Shown in pieces: positions 50,325-58,449 of a DNA stretch of 64,000 nucleotides (positions are counted from its first letter, which is position 1; each line of letters begins with the position of its first letter). The notes below the pieces were generated by a model, which made no database searches, was not told the DNA's origin, and saw only the letters and a list, made by a program, of their open reading frames with translations. The DNA is taken from contig NZ_CP192056.1 in NCBI RefSeq assembly GCF_050942215.1, forward strand, positions 3,968,001 to 4,032,000, given 5' to 3'. Made by a program: the position numbers and the translations under genes. This DNA is from Sphaerimonospora sp050942215 (GTDB lineage Bacteria; Actinomycetota; Actinomycetes; Streptosporangiales; Streptosporangiaceae).

Positions 50325-50899
50325 TGCTTCTCCTCAAGGATTTCCATGTCATCTGGGAGGAATGGGGCGAGCTCTGGAAGCTCGTCGAGGCTACGCAACC
50401 CCAGCCTCTCCAGGAAGTAACTCGTCGTCCGGTAGAGCACTGCCTGGCTCTCCGGGTCCGTTCCGGCCTCCTCGACCAGGCCTCGTGCGGTGAGCGTCCG
50501 TATGACGCCATCGCTGCTCACACCGCGGATCGCCGCCACCCGGGCCCGGCTGACCGGTTGCCGGTAGGCGACCACGGCGAGTGTCTCCAGCGCGGCCTGC
50601 GTCAACCGCGCCGCCTGGCCGTCCCTGACGAAACGCTCCACGAGCGGTGCGCACTCCGCCCGGGTGTAGAAACGCCAGCCTCCGGCCACCTCCCGAAGGT
50701 CGAAACCCCGTCCGGCAGCGGTGTATTCCGCGGACAGCCCACGCAGGGCGGCGCCGACCTCCCCCGTCGGCCGCTCCAGGACCTGGGCGAGGGTCACCTC
50801 GGCCACCGGCTCGTCCACGACCATCAAGATCGCCTCAAGCGCCGGTTCGAGGTCCGGAACCTGTGAGATCCCGGCCTCGGCCGCGTCACTGCCTTCCAT
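50321..50899 (-). CDS. scpB: Segregation and condensation protein ScpB
   Basis: 192 residues with two winged-helix domains (LEAILMVVDEPVAEVTLAQV, LTQAALETLAVVAYRQPVSR, AAIRGVSSDGVIRTLTARGL). It joins ScpA and SMC in the condensin that compacts the chromosome. It follows scpA by 11 bases and overlaps rluB. Confidence 0.95.
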   Translation of the reverse strand: MEGSDAAEAGISQVPDLEPALEAILMVVDEPVAEVTLAQVLERPTGEVGAALRGLSAEYTAAGRGFDLREVAGGWRFYTRAECAPLVERFVRDGQAARLTQAALETLAVVAYRQPVSRARVAAIRGVSSDGVIRTLTARGLVEEAGTDPESQAVLYRTTSYFLERLGLRSLDELPELAPFLPDDMEILEEKQ

Positions 50900-50910
50900 G
50901 AGTCCTCTCC

Positions 50911-51765
50911 CTAGCCGGCCTCTGGGTCGCCGTCGCTTCGCGACGTGTCGTAGTCGTCACCGACCAGCACGTCGCCGTCCGCCGCGCCCGTCCATGTGAC
51001 GTACAGCTCGCCGAGCGGCTCGACCTGATCGAAGGAGACGGCGGCCTCCCTGAACAGCTCCAGGACGGCCAGGAACCGGGCGACGATCTCGAAGGTGCCC
51101 GCGCAGTCGGCGGTCAGCGCCCGGAAGGTGGCCCGTCCGGCCCGCCGCAGCCGCTCGACAAGGATAGCGGCTTGTTCACGGACACTGGCGAGCGGTTGAT
51201 AGATGTGGGAGACCGAGACGGTCGGCGGCGCCTTCGGCGTGAACGCCCTCGCGGCGATCTCGGCGAGGTGCTCCGGGCCGATGCCGAGGACGAGCTCCGG
51301 CAGCAGATCGGCGAACCGCTTCTCCATCGGCACCGACCGGGGGAAGCGCAGCGCCTCCTCGGCGAGGCGGCCGTTGAAGATCTTCGCGACCTCCTTGTAG
51401 GCGCGATATTGCAGGAGCCGCGCGAACAGCAGGTCGCGGGCCTCCAGCAGGGCGAGGTCCTCCTCGTCCTCGACCTCGCCCGTGGGCAGCAGACGGGCCG
51501 CCTTCAGGTCCAGGAGCGTGGCGGCGACCAGCAGGAAGTGGCTCGTCTGATCGAGGTCCCACTCGGGCCCGCGGGACCTGATGTACGCGATGAACTCGTC
51601 GGTGACCCTGTGCAGGGAGACCTCGGTGATGTCCAGCTTGTGCTTGGAGATCAGCCCGAGCAGCAGATCGAACGGCCCCTCGAAGACGTCCAGGTGCACC
51701 CGGAACCCGGGCGAGGTCTCCTCCCCGCTCTTCGGATCCGCCACCTGCTCGATCATGCCTCCCAT
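50911..51765 (-). CDS. scpA: Segregation and condensation protein ScpA (kleisin)
   Basis: 284 residues. N-terminal kleisin motif FRVHLDVFEGPFDLLLGLIS, KHKLDITEVSLHRVTDEFIA; C-terminal winged helix VARFLAVLELFREAAVSFDQ. It bridges the SMC heads. Start is 51765 or the ATG at 51756. The last ~25 residues are an acidic tail. Confidence 0.94.
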   Translation of the reverse strand: MGGMIEQVADPKSGEETSPGFRVHLDVFEGPFDLLLGLISKHKLDITEVSLHRVTDEFIAYIRSRGPEWDLDQTSHFLLVAATLLDLKAARLLPTGEVEDEEDLALLEARDLLFARLLQYRAYKEVAKIFNGRLAEEALRFPRSVPMEKRFADLLPELVLGIGPEHLAEIAARAFTPKAPPTVSVSHIYQPLASVREQAAILVERLRRAGRATFRALTADCAGTFEIVARFLAVLELFREAAVSFDQVEPLGELYVTWTGAADGDVLVGDDYDTSRSDGDPEAG

Positions 51766-51812
51766 TGTCCGACACTCCCCGGGATCAGGGGATCACGCAT
51801 GGGAGCCCGGGA

Positions 51813-52712
51813 TCACGCGCGGGCTTGGGCGGGCCAGCGGGCCAGCAGCTCGCGGGCGAGATCGCGGTAGGCGGCGGCCCCCATCGATCCGGGGTCGAAC
51901 TGCGTGATCGGCTCGCCGGCCAACGTGGCGTCGGGGAAACGGACCGTACGGTTGATCACCGTGTGGAAGACCTTGTCGCCGAAGCCCTGCATGATCGTCT
52001 GAAGGACCTCGCGTGCGTGCAGCGTCCGGGGGTCGTACATCGTGGCGAGCAGGCCGTCGATCTCCAGGCTCCGGTTGAGACGCTCCTGGACCTTGCCGAT
52101 CGACTCCATAAGCAGCGCGACGCCGCGCAGCGCGAAGAACTCGCATTCCAGCGGGATCATCACGCTGTGCGCGCAGGTGAGCGCGTTGACCGTGAGCAGG
52201 CCGAGCGACGGCTGGCAGTCGATCAGGCAGATGTCGTAGTACGGCAGCAGCGGCTCCAGTGCCCGTTGCAGGGCGTACTCCCTGGCCACCTCGTTGACGA
52301 GCCTGATCTCCGCACCGGACAGGAAGATGTTGCTCGGCAGCAGCTCCATGCCGTCGACGCTGGTGTCGAGCAGGACGTCCTCGACGGTGACGTCCGGCTC
52401 CTCCATGATGAGGTCGTATACCGTCGCCTCGAGCGGCCGGGGATCGATGCCAAGCCCGACGGACAGCGCCCCTTGCGGATCGAAGTCCACCAGCAGGACC
52501 CGCTGTCCCACCTCGGCCAGCGCGGCGCCGAGGTTGATCGTGGTGGTCGTCTTGCCGACGCCGCCCTTCTGATTCACCATCGCGACGATCCGTGCCGGTC
52601 CGTGCGTCTCCGGCGGTGTCGGCTCGGGGAACACCGGGCGCGGACGGCCGGTAGGCCCGATCGCACCGCCGGGGATCCCCGCGTTCCACGTCGCCTCTGT
52701 GGTCGCAGTCAC
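51813..52712 (-). CDS. ParA/Soj-family ATPase
   Basis: 299 residues from a GTG at 52712 with GGGAGG upstream; the frame continues further upstream without conservation. Deviant Walker A VNQKGGVGKTTTTINLGAAL (signature Lys), VDFDPQGALSVGLG, YDICLIDCQPSLGLLTVNAL. Together with scpA/scpB and xerD it belongs to a conserved actinobacterial chromosome-maintenance block. It has no adjacent parB, so it is not the main oriC partition ATPase. Confidence 0.9.
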   Translation of the reverse strand: MTATTEATWNAGIPGGAIGPTGRPRPVFPEPTPPETHGPARIVAMVNQKGGVGKTTTTINLGAALAEVGQRVLLVDFDPQGALSVGLGIDPRPLEATVYDLIMEEPDVTVEDVLLDTSVDGMELLPSNIFLSGAEIRLVNEVAREYALQRALEPLLPYYDICLIDCQPSLGLLTVNALTCAHSVMIPLECEFFALRGVALLMESIGKVQERLNRSLEIDGLLATMYDPRTLHAREVLQTIMQGFGDKVFHTVINRTVRFPDATLAGEPITQFDPGSMGAAAYRDLARELLARWPAQARA

Positions 52713-52851
52713 CTGTTGGTCCTCCCTGACGGCCTCGAACCTGATCGAATCTAAAGGGTTCGCATCATTGCGGCAAGGCGGCGCGCCCAAGGAGTGCCAA
52801 GCGTCCTTCAGGTCTCGACCAGGACTCGGCTTCCTCGAGGTCTGGCGTTCT

Positions 52852-53760
52852 TCAGTTCAGGGCACGGGGATGGGCCGCCGCGTAGACCTCCCGGAGCCTG
52901 TCGACCGTCACCAGCGTGTACACCTGCGTGGTGGTCACCGAGGCATGCCCGAGCAGTTCCTGCACAACTCTAACGTCCGCACCGCCGTCAAGGAGATGAG
53001 TTGCGAAGGAATGTCGCAACATGTGCGGAGAAACACCGGAAAGTCCTGCTCGCTCCGCCGCGGCCTGCAGCACCTCCCAGGCGCCCTGCCGGGTCAGCCG
53101 GCCGCCCCTCGCGTTGAGGAACAGCGCGGGCGTCCCCCGGCCGTGCGACGCGATCTCCGGCCTCGCCCTGACCAGGTAGGCGTCGAGCGCCCTGCGGGCG
53201 TACCTGCCCAGCGGCACGAGCCTCATCCGCCCGCCCTTGCCGCGCAGCCGCACCTGGTCCTGCCCGGGGTCGTGGGACACGTCGTCGACGGCCAGCCCGA
53301 CCGCCTCGGAGATGCGGGCGCCCGTGCCGTACAGAACCTCCAGAAGCGCGCGGTTGCGCAGCGCCAGCGGCGAGTCCTCTGGCCCGCACGCGGCCAGGAT
53401 GCGCTCCACCTCGGCGACGCTGATCGCCTTGGGCAGGCGCCGCAGCTGCCGCGGCGGGCGGACGTCGTGTGCGGGGTCGTGGCCGGAGACGCCCTCGCGC
53501 AGCGCGAACCGATGCAGGCCGCGTACCGCGGACACGGCGCGCGCCGCCGAGCTGGCCACCAGCGCGGGATGCTGGTCGTCCCCCTCCCGCAGCGCGGAGA
53601 GGAAGGCGACCACGTCCGCCTCCTTGACATCCGCCAGCGTGGCGAGACCGCGTGCCCTCAGATGGTCCAGATAACGGCGCAGGTCCCGACGGTACGACGC
53701 GAGCGTGTTGGCAGACAGCCCCCGCTCCACCGCCAGATGGGCGAGATAGCTGGACAGCAC
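52852..53760 (-). CDS. xerD: Site-specific tyrosine recombinase XerD
   Basis: 302 residues from a GTG at 53760 without a strong Shine-Dalgarno; an upstream stop (TAG at about 53785) limits alternatives. N-terminal SAM-like domain YLAHLAVERGLSANTLASYR; catalytic Arg in YGTGARISEAVGL, HxxR in SPHMLRHSFATHLLDGGADV, LLGHASVTTTQVYTLV with the nucleophilic Tyr. It resolves chromosome dimers at dif with XerC. Followed leftward by the ParA gene after a 139-base gap with no visible gene. Confidence 0.94.
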   Translation of the reverse strand: MLSSYLAHLAVERGLSANTLASYRRDLRRYLDHLRARGLATLADVKEADVVAFLSALREGDDQHPALVASSAARAVSAVRGLHRFALREGVSGHDPAHDVRPPRQLRRLPKAISVAEVERILAACGPEDSPLALRNRALLEVLYGTGARISEAVGLAVDDVSHDPGQDQVRLRGKGGRMRLVPLGRYARRALDAYLVRARPEIASHGRGTPALFLNARGGRLTRQGAWEVLQAAAERAGLSGVSPHMLRHSFATHLLDGGADVRVVQELLGHASVTTTQVYTLVTVDRLREVYAAAHPRALN

Positions 53761-53795
53761 CGCCTCGGGCTCGCTCAGGACGTCCCCCTACGGAC

Positions 53796-54557
53796 TCATG
53801 CCTCCGGCGCGTCGGCGGGACGGAGCCCCTTGAAACCGTCGGCGGAAGCTGCGTATGCGGCGAGGATACCGGCGACGGCCGGAGAATTGTGGATCATCCC
53901 GGTCAGCGCCGTGTCGACCGCCTCAGCCAGCGGAATCCAGACCGCCGGCATGTCGGTCTCCTCGTGACTGCGGACGAAGGTGTTCTCCTCCTCGGGGATC
54001 GGCTCCACGTCACGGGCCAGGAACACCCGGATGCGCTCGTCGGTCATCCCCGGCGAGGTGTAGAGGTCGACCAGCGTGTGCCAGATGCGCGCGCGATATC
54101 CGGCCTCCTCGGCCAGTTCACGGGCGGCGCAGTCCACGAGAGGCTCGCCGGGGACGTCGCGAAGACCCGCCGGCAGCTCCCACAGCAGGCGCCGCACCGG
54201 ATGCCGGTACTGGCGGATCAGCAGCACACGGTCGGCGTCGTCCAGGGCGAGCACCCCGACCGAGCCGGGGTGGACGGCATAGTCCCGGTCGGCCGTCACC
54301 CCGCCGGGCATCGCCACGGTGTCGGTCCGCACCGTGATGACACGCCCGGCGAACCGGTCGACGGAGGCGGACACCTCCCACGACTCCGCGACGTCCCGCA
54401 CGCCGATGCCGTCCTCGCCCGGCCCGCCCGCGTTCCCCGGGTTCACCCGCGACGCGGGCCCGTTCCGCTCGGCTCCGTTCCGCTCGGCTCTGTTCCGCTC
54501 GGCTCCGCCTGACGCGGGCCCGTTCCGCTCGGCTCCGTTCCGCTCCGGCACGCTCAC
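53796..54557 (-). CDS. ADP-ribose pyrophosphatase (NUDIX)
   Basis: 253 residues from a GTG overlapping the pyrG stop (GTGA). Nudix box: GLRDVPGEPLVDCAARELAE EAG preceded by LWELPA, matching GX5EX7REUXEEXGU. Hydrolyses ADP-ribose to AMP and ribose-5-phosphate. The first ~35 residues are a repeated ERNGPAS/AERN tail not found in most homologues, encoded by a duplicated block; a second GTG at 54551 or an internal start could avoid part of it. Confidence 0.9.
   Translation of the reverse strand: MSVPERNGAERNGPASGGAERNRAERNGAERNGPASRVNPGNAGGPGEDGIGVRDVAESWEVSASVDRFAGRVITVRTDTVAMPGGVTADRDYAVHPGSVGVLALDDADRVLLIRQYRHPVRRLLWELPAGLRDVPGEPLVDCAARELAEEAGYRARIWHTLVDLYTSPGMTDERIRVFLARDVEPIPEEENTFVRSHEETDMPAVWIPLAEAVDTALTGMIHNSPAVAGILAAYAASADGFKGLRPADAPEA
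54451..54545 (-). repeat. 60-base-spaced direct repeat in the NUDIX N-terminus
   Basis: A 35-base block starting GACGCGGGCCCGTTCCGCTC at 54451-54485 recurs exactly at 54511-54545, with related CGTTCCGCTCGGCTC units in between. It encodes the ERNGPAS-type repeats. Confidence 0.85.
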
Positions 54558-56338
54558 TTGGTACGGCCCGCCTTCACCGCGGCCTGGTTCAGGGCCTGGT
54601 CGACGGTCTGGTGCACCACCTGGTTCGAGGTCTGGTTCGCGCCGGTCCGGCGGGTCTCGGCGTAGTCGAGCGCGGCCTCCACCAGCCCCTTGAACAGCGG
54701 GTGCGGCCTCGTCGGCCGGGAGCGGAACTCCGGGTGCGCCTGCGTGCCGACGAAGAACGGATGCCGGTCGGGGGCGAGCTCGGCGTACTCCACGAGCCTG
54801 CCGTCCGGGGACAGACCGGAGAACACCATGCCGACCTTCTCCAGCGGCTCCCGGAACGAGTTGTTCACCTCGTAGCGGTGCCGGTGCCGCTCCTCGGCCC
54901 GGGCCTTGCCGTACAGGCGGCGGACGAGCGACCCCTCGGCGAGCTTCGCGGGATAGAGCCCGAGCCGCATGGTGCCGCCCATGTCGCGTTCTCCCGCGAC
55001 GACGTCCTCCTGGTCGGCCATGGTCGAGATGACCGGGCTCGGCGTCTTCTGGTCGAACTCGGTGCTGTCGGCCTCGGCGATCCCGGCGAGGTCGCGCGCC
55101 ACCTCGATGACCATGCACTGCATGCCGAGGCAGATGCCGAGCAGGGGGATCTTCCGCTCGCGGGCATGCCGTACCGCGCCGACCTTGCCCTCGATCCCGC
55201 GTACGCCGAACCCGCCCGGGATCAGCACGCCGTCGACGCCGTCGAGCTCGCGGGCCGCGCCCTCGGGCGTCTCACACTCATCGCTCTTGACCCAGCGGAT
55301 GTTGATCCTGCTGTCGGCCGCGAATCCGCCGGCGCGCAGCGCCTCGGTGACGGACAGGTAGGCGTCGGGCAGATCGATGTACTTGCCGACCAGGCCGATC
55401 GTCACCTCCTTGGCGGGCCGGTGCACGCGACGCAGGAGCTGGTCCCACTCGGTCCAGTCCACGTCGCGGAACGGCAGGCCGAGCCGCCGCACGACGTACG
55501 CGTCCAGGCCCTCGGAGTGCAGAACCTTCGGGATGTCGTAGATCGAGGCCGCGTCGATCGCGGAGACCACCGCGTCCTCGTCCACGTCGCACATCAGGCT
55601 GATCTTGCGCTTGAGCGATGTGGTGATCGGCCGGTCGGACCGGCACACGATGGCGTCCGGCTGGATGCCGATGCTGCGCAGGGCGGCGACCGAGTGCTGG
55701 GTCGGCTTCGTCTTCAGCTCCCCGCTCGGGCCTATGTACGGCAGCAGCGAGACGTGCAGGAAGAACACGTTGTCGCGGCCGACCTCGTGGCGGACCTGCC
55801 GTACGGCCTCGAGGAACGGCAGCGACTCGATGTCGCCCACCGTCCCGCCGACCTCGGTGATCACCACGTCGACGTCGGGACCCGCCATGCCGCGGATGCG
55901 GTCCTTGATCTCGTTCGTGATGTGCGGGATGACCTGCACGGTGTCGCCCAGATACTCCCCGCGGCGCTCCTTGGCGATCACGTTGGAGTAAACCTGGCCG
56001 GTGGTCACGTTGGCCGAGCCGTGCAGCTCGGTGTCGAGGAAACGCTCGTAGTGGCCGACGTCGAGGTCGGTCTCCGCACCATCGTCGGTGACGAACACCT
56101 CACCGTGCTGGAACGGGTTCATCGTTCCCGGATCGACGTTGAGGTAGGGGTCGAGCTTCTGCATCGTGACCCGCAGGCCGCGCATCTTGAGGAGGCGCCC
56201 CAGGCTGGAGGCGGTGAGCCCCTTACCGAGACTGGAGGCGACGCCACCGGTGACGAAGAGATGCTTGGTCAGGGTTTGCTTGGCCCGTGCTGGTCTCGGG
56301 CTGGACAGTGGTTCCCCGGTCTGGGCGGCGCTGCGCAA
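54554..56338 (-). CDS. pyrG: CTP synthase
   Basis: 594 residues: N-terminal amidoligase TKHLFVTGGVASSLGKGLTA with P-loop, KLDPYLNVDPGTMNPFQHGE; C-terminal glutamine amidotransferase with nucleophile LGICLGMQCMVIE and the His-Glu pair in GTQAHPEFRSRPTRPHPLFK. It converts UTP to CTP. It is slightly longer than typical (about 550) because of a 20-residue N-terminal extension and a Gln/Asn/Val-rich C-terminal tail. Confidence 0.96.
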   Translation of the reverse strand: MRSAAQTGEPLSSPRPARAKQTLTKHLFVTGGVASSLGKGLTASSLGRLLKMRGLRVTMQKLDPYLNVDPGTMNPFQHGEVFVTDDGAETDLDVGHYERFLDTELHGSANVTTGQVYSNVIAKERRGEYLGDTVQVIPHITNEIKDRIRGMAGPDVDVVITEVGGTVGDIESLPFLEAVRQVRHEVGRDNVFFLHVSLLPYIGPSGELKTKPTQHSVAALRSIGIQPDAIVCRSDRPITTSLKRKISLMCDVDEDAVVSAIDAASIYDIPKVLHSEGLDAYVVRRLGLPFRDVDWTEWDQLLRRVHRPAKEVTIGLVGKYIDLPDAYLSVTEALRAGGFAADSRINIRWVKSDECETPEGAARELDGVDGVLIPGGFGVRGIEGKVGAVRHARERKIPLLGICLGMQCMVIEVARDLAGIAEADSTEFDQKTPSPVISTMADQEDVVAGERDMGGTMRLGLYPAKLAEGSLVRRLYGKARAEERHRHRYEVNNSFREPLEKVGMVFSGLSPDGRLVEYAELAPDRHPFFVGTQAHPEFRSRPTRPHPLFKGLVEAALDYAETRRTGANQTSNQVVHQTVDQALNQAAVKAGRTK

Positions 56339-56495
56339 GAATGGCTCCCGTGGTCGTCGTCTATCCCGACCGCCCGCTCGGCGGCCGCGATGCCCACGGG
56401 CTCTCAGATTATCAAACGCTTCCCGTTATCCGCCCACCTACGTGCGCGAACCCGATTATGGCCGATAAGCCAACCAGCGGGTAACTTGTCCGGTT

Positions 56496-57263
56496 ATGTC
56501 GATCGTGAAGCGTGCCGTGGGCCGACTCGTCCACCGCGGATGGGCCTACATGCGCGAGGCGGCCGCGCTCAGCCCCGGTTCCACCGGGGGCTACCGGTTC
56601 CGTCGACTCGGCGACGGGGCGTTCATCGCCTTCCCCGTCGGCGCGATCTTCGGGGAGGAGTGGATCGAGATCGGCGACCACACGCTCATCGGCGAGCGGG
56701 TCTCCCTCTCCGCCGGCATGGGCCCGGGGGTCGACCTCGGCCCCGACTCGATCGTGCGCATCGGCCGCGGCTGCTCCATCGGCAGGGGCAGCCATATCGT
56801 CGGCCACCAGTCCATCGACATCGGCGCGGACGTCTTCACCGGCCCCTACGTCTACATCACCGACCAGAACCACGTGTACGACGACCCGGAGACGCCCATC
56901 GGGCGGCAGTGGCCGCGCAACAAGCCCGTCGTCATCGGGTCGGGCTCCTGGCTGGGCACGGGGGCGATCATCCTGCCGGGGACCCGGATCGGCCGGCAGT
57001 CGGTCGTCGCAGGCGGCGCGGTCGTGCGGGGCGAGTTCCCCGACCACTCGGTGATCGCCGGAGTGCCCGCCAGGGTCGTCCGGCGGTACGTCCCCGGCGA
57101 GGGCTGGAGCACGGCTTCCCCGGGTTCGTCGACGGAGCCGGGCGGTGCCCGCGGTGTGCCCCGCCCGGTCGGTCGATGGCCCGATCAGGTCTCCTTCGGG
57201 AACACCAGCGGTACGGTATCCAGGCCCACCACGCCCGACGGCCAGGTGACCCGCGGGGTGTGA
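56496..57263 (+). CDS. Hexapeptide-repeat acyltransferase
   Basis: 255 residues with left-handed beta-helix repeats (IEIGDHTLIGERVSLSAGMG, IGRGCSIGRGSHIVGHQSID, IGADVFTGPYVYITDQNHVY) and the acetyltransferase end VIAGVPARVVRRYVPGEG, as in maltose/galactoside O-acetyltransferases. Its acceptor is unknown. It is divergent from pyrG, and its last 79 bases overlap antisense with the P450 gene; the final ~40 residues may therefore be non-conserved extension. Confidence 0.82.
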   Translation: MSIVKRAVGRLVHRGWAYMREAAALSPGSTGGYRFRRLGDGAFIAFPVGAIFGEEWIEIGDHTLIGERVSLSAGMGPGVDLGPDSIVRIGRGCSIGRGSHIVGHQSIDIGADVFTGPYVYITDQNHVYDDPETPIGRQWPRNKPVVIGSGSWLGTGAIILPGTRIGRQSVVAGGAVVRGEFPDHSVIAGVPARVVRRYVPGEGWSTASPGSSTEPGGARGVPRPVGRWPDQVSFGNTSGTVSRPTTPDGQVTRGV

Positions 57264-58381
57264 CCGGGAGCGAGCCGATACGGGGGCATGCGGCGGTGCC
57301 ACTCCTCCAAAACCACGGCGAACTCCATCCGCGCCAGATGGATGCCGACACACCGATGCGGCCCGCCGCCGAAGGTCAGATGGTTGTAGGCGCGCTCGGC
57401 GTCGAACACATCCGGATCGTCGAGCTCGGCGGGGTCGCGGTTGGCGGCGCCCAAGGCGACGCCCACGTTCGAACCGGCCGGGATGTGATGGCCGTACAGT
57501 TCCACGTCACGCGTGGCCACACGCGGCAGGACACAGTTGGCGGGATCGATCCGAAGCATCTCCTCGGTCACGTCCGGAATGATCGACGGATCTTCAGCGA
57601 CCCGGGACTGGAGTCCTGGGTCCGCTGCCAGCTTGGCGAACATCAGGCTGAGCGCCGAGGTGACGCTGCCGATGCCCGCGATGATGAACAGGAAGCACAG
57701 CCCCAGCGCTTCGGTGTCGCTGAGCGGGTCGTCCTCGGTGTCGGCGAACATCTCGGCGAGCAGGCCGCTTCCGTCGCCGCTCCGGCAGGCGGCGACGTGA
57801 GCCGCGACGTACTCGAACAGCTGCTGTGCCGACTCCATCACCTGCGGAGGGGGCTCGGCGGAGCCGGACAGATCGGCGAAATCGACGATCGCGTCCTTCC
57901 AGGCCAGGAGACGCTCCCTATCCTCCAGCGGCAGGCCGAAGAGCATCAGGAACACATCGGCGGGGAAGGGTCTGGCAAGCTCGGCGACCACCTCGCAGGA
58001 GTCCTTACCGACAATGCGATCGATGAGCGAGTTCACCTGCTCACGGGACGATCGTTCGAGGCGGGCGGCCGTCCGCGGCGTGAAGAACGGCTGCAGAATT
58101 CGCCGATAACGGGTGTGAGCCGGTGGATCGGAAGCGATCGGCAGCAACGGCACAGGGCTGCCCAACGTGGCGAACGCCTGCTCCGAGGAGAAGACCTCGG
58201 GATTGCGCAGCACGTGATCCGCGCCCTCCCGGGTGGTGACGACGAACCCGCCGTTCTTGAGACGTACGACGGGACCGGCATCTCGGAGCATGGCGTACGG
58301 AGCCGTGCGGTCCTCTTCCATCGGCAGCTCTTCGAGGCTCAGCGATCCGGACAGAGGGGTGTGATGCGCATCGCCGCTCAT
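57185..58381 (-). CDS. Cytochrome P450 lacking the I-helix acid-alcohol pair
   Basis: 398 residues. Haem-binding FGGGPHRCVG (Cys344) and K-helix EEMLR (E-x-x-R) are intact. The I-helix, normally AGxDT, reads AGIGSVTSAL: Asp is replaced by Gly and Thr by Ser, so oxygen activation may rely on substrate or water, as in some specialised biosynthetic or decarboxylating P450s. It stands alone, without redox partners. It converges with the acyltransferase and is separated from uvrB by 68 bases. Confidence 0.87.
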   Translation of the reverse strand: MSGDAHHTPLSGSLSLEELPMEEDRTAPYAMLRDAGPVVRLKNGGFVVTTREGADHVLRNPEVFSSEQAFATLGSPVPLLPIASDPPAHTRYRRILQPFFTPRTAARLERSSREQVNSLIDRIVGKDSCEVVAELARPFPADVFLMLFGLPLEDRERLLAWKDAIVDFADLSGSAEPPPQVMESAQQLFEYVAAHVAACRSGDGSGLLAEMFADTEDDPLSDTEALGLCFLFIIAGIGSVTSALSLMFAKLAADPGLQSRVAEDPSIIPDVTEEMLRIDPANCVLPRVATRDVELYGHHIPAGSNVGVALGAANRDPAELDDPDVFDAERAYNHLTFGGGPHRCVGIHLARMEFAVVLEEWHRRMPPYRLAPGHTPRVTWPSGVVGLDTVPLVFPKET

Positions 58382-58449
58382 GTTCCTCCTACCTGCTTGA
58401 TCAAGGCCAGGAGGATCATACGATCGAAAAAATCATAAAGATAGGGTCG

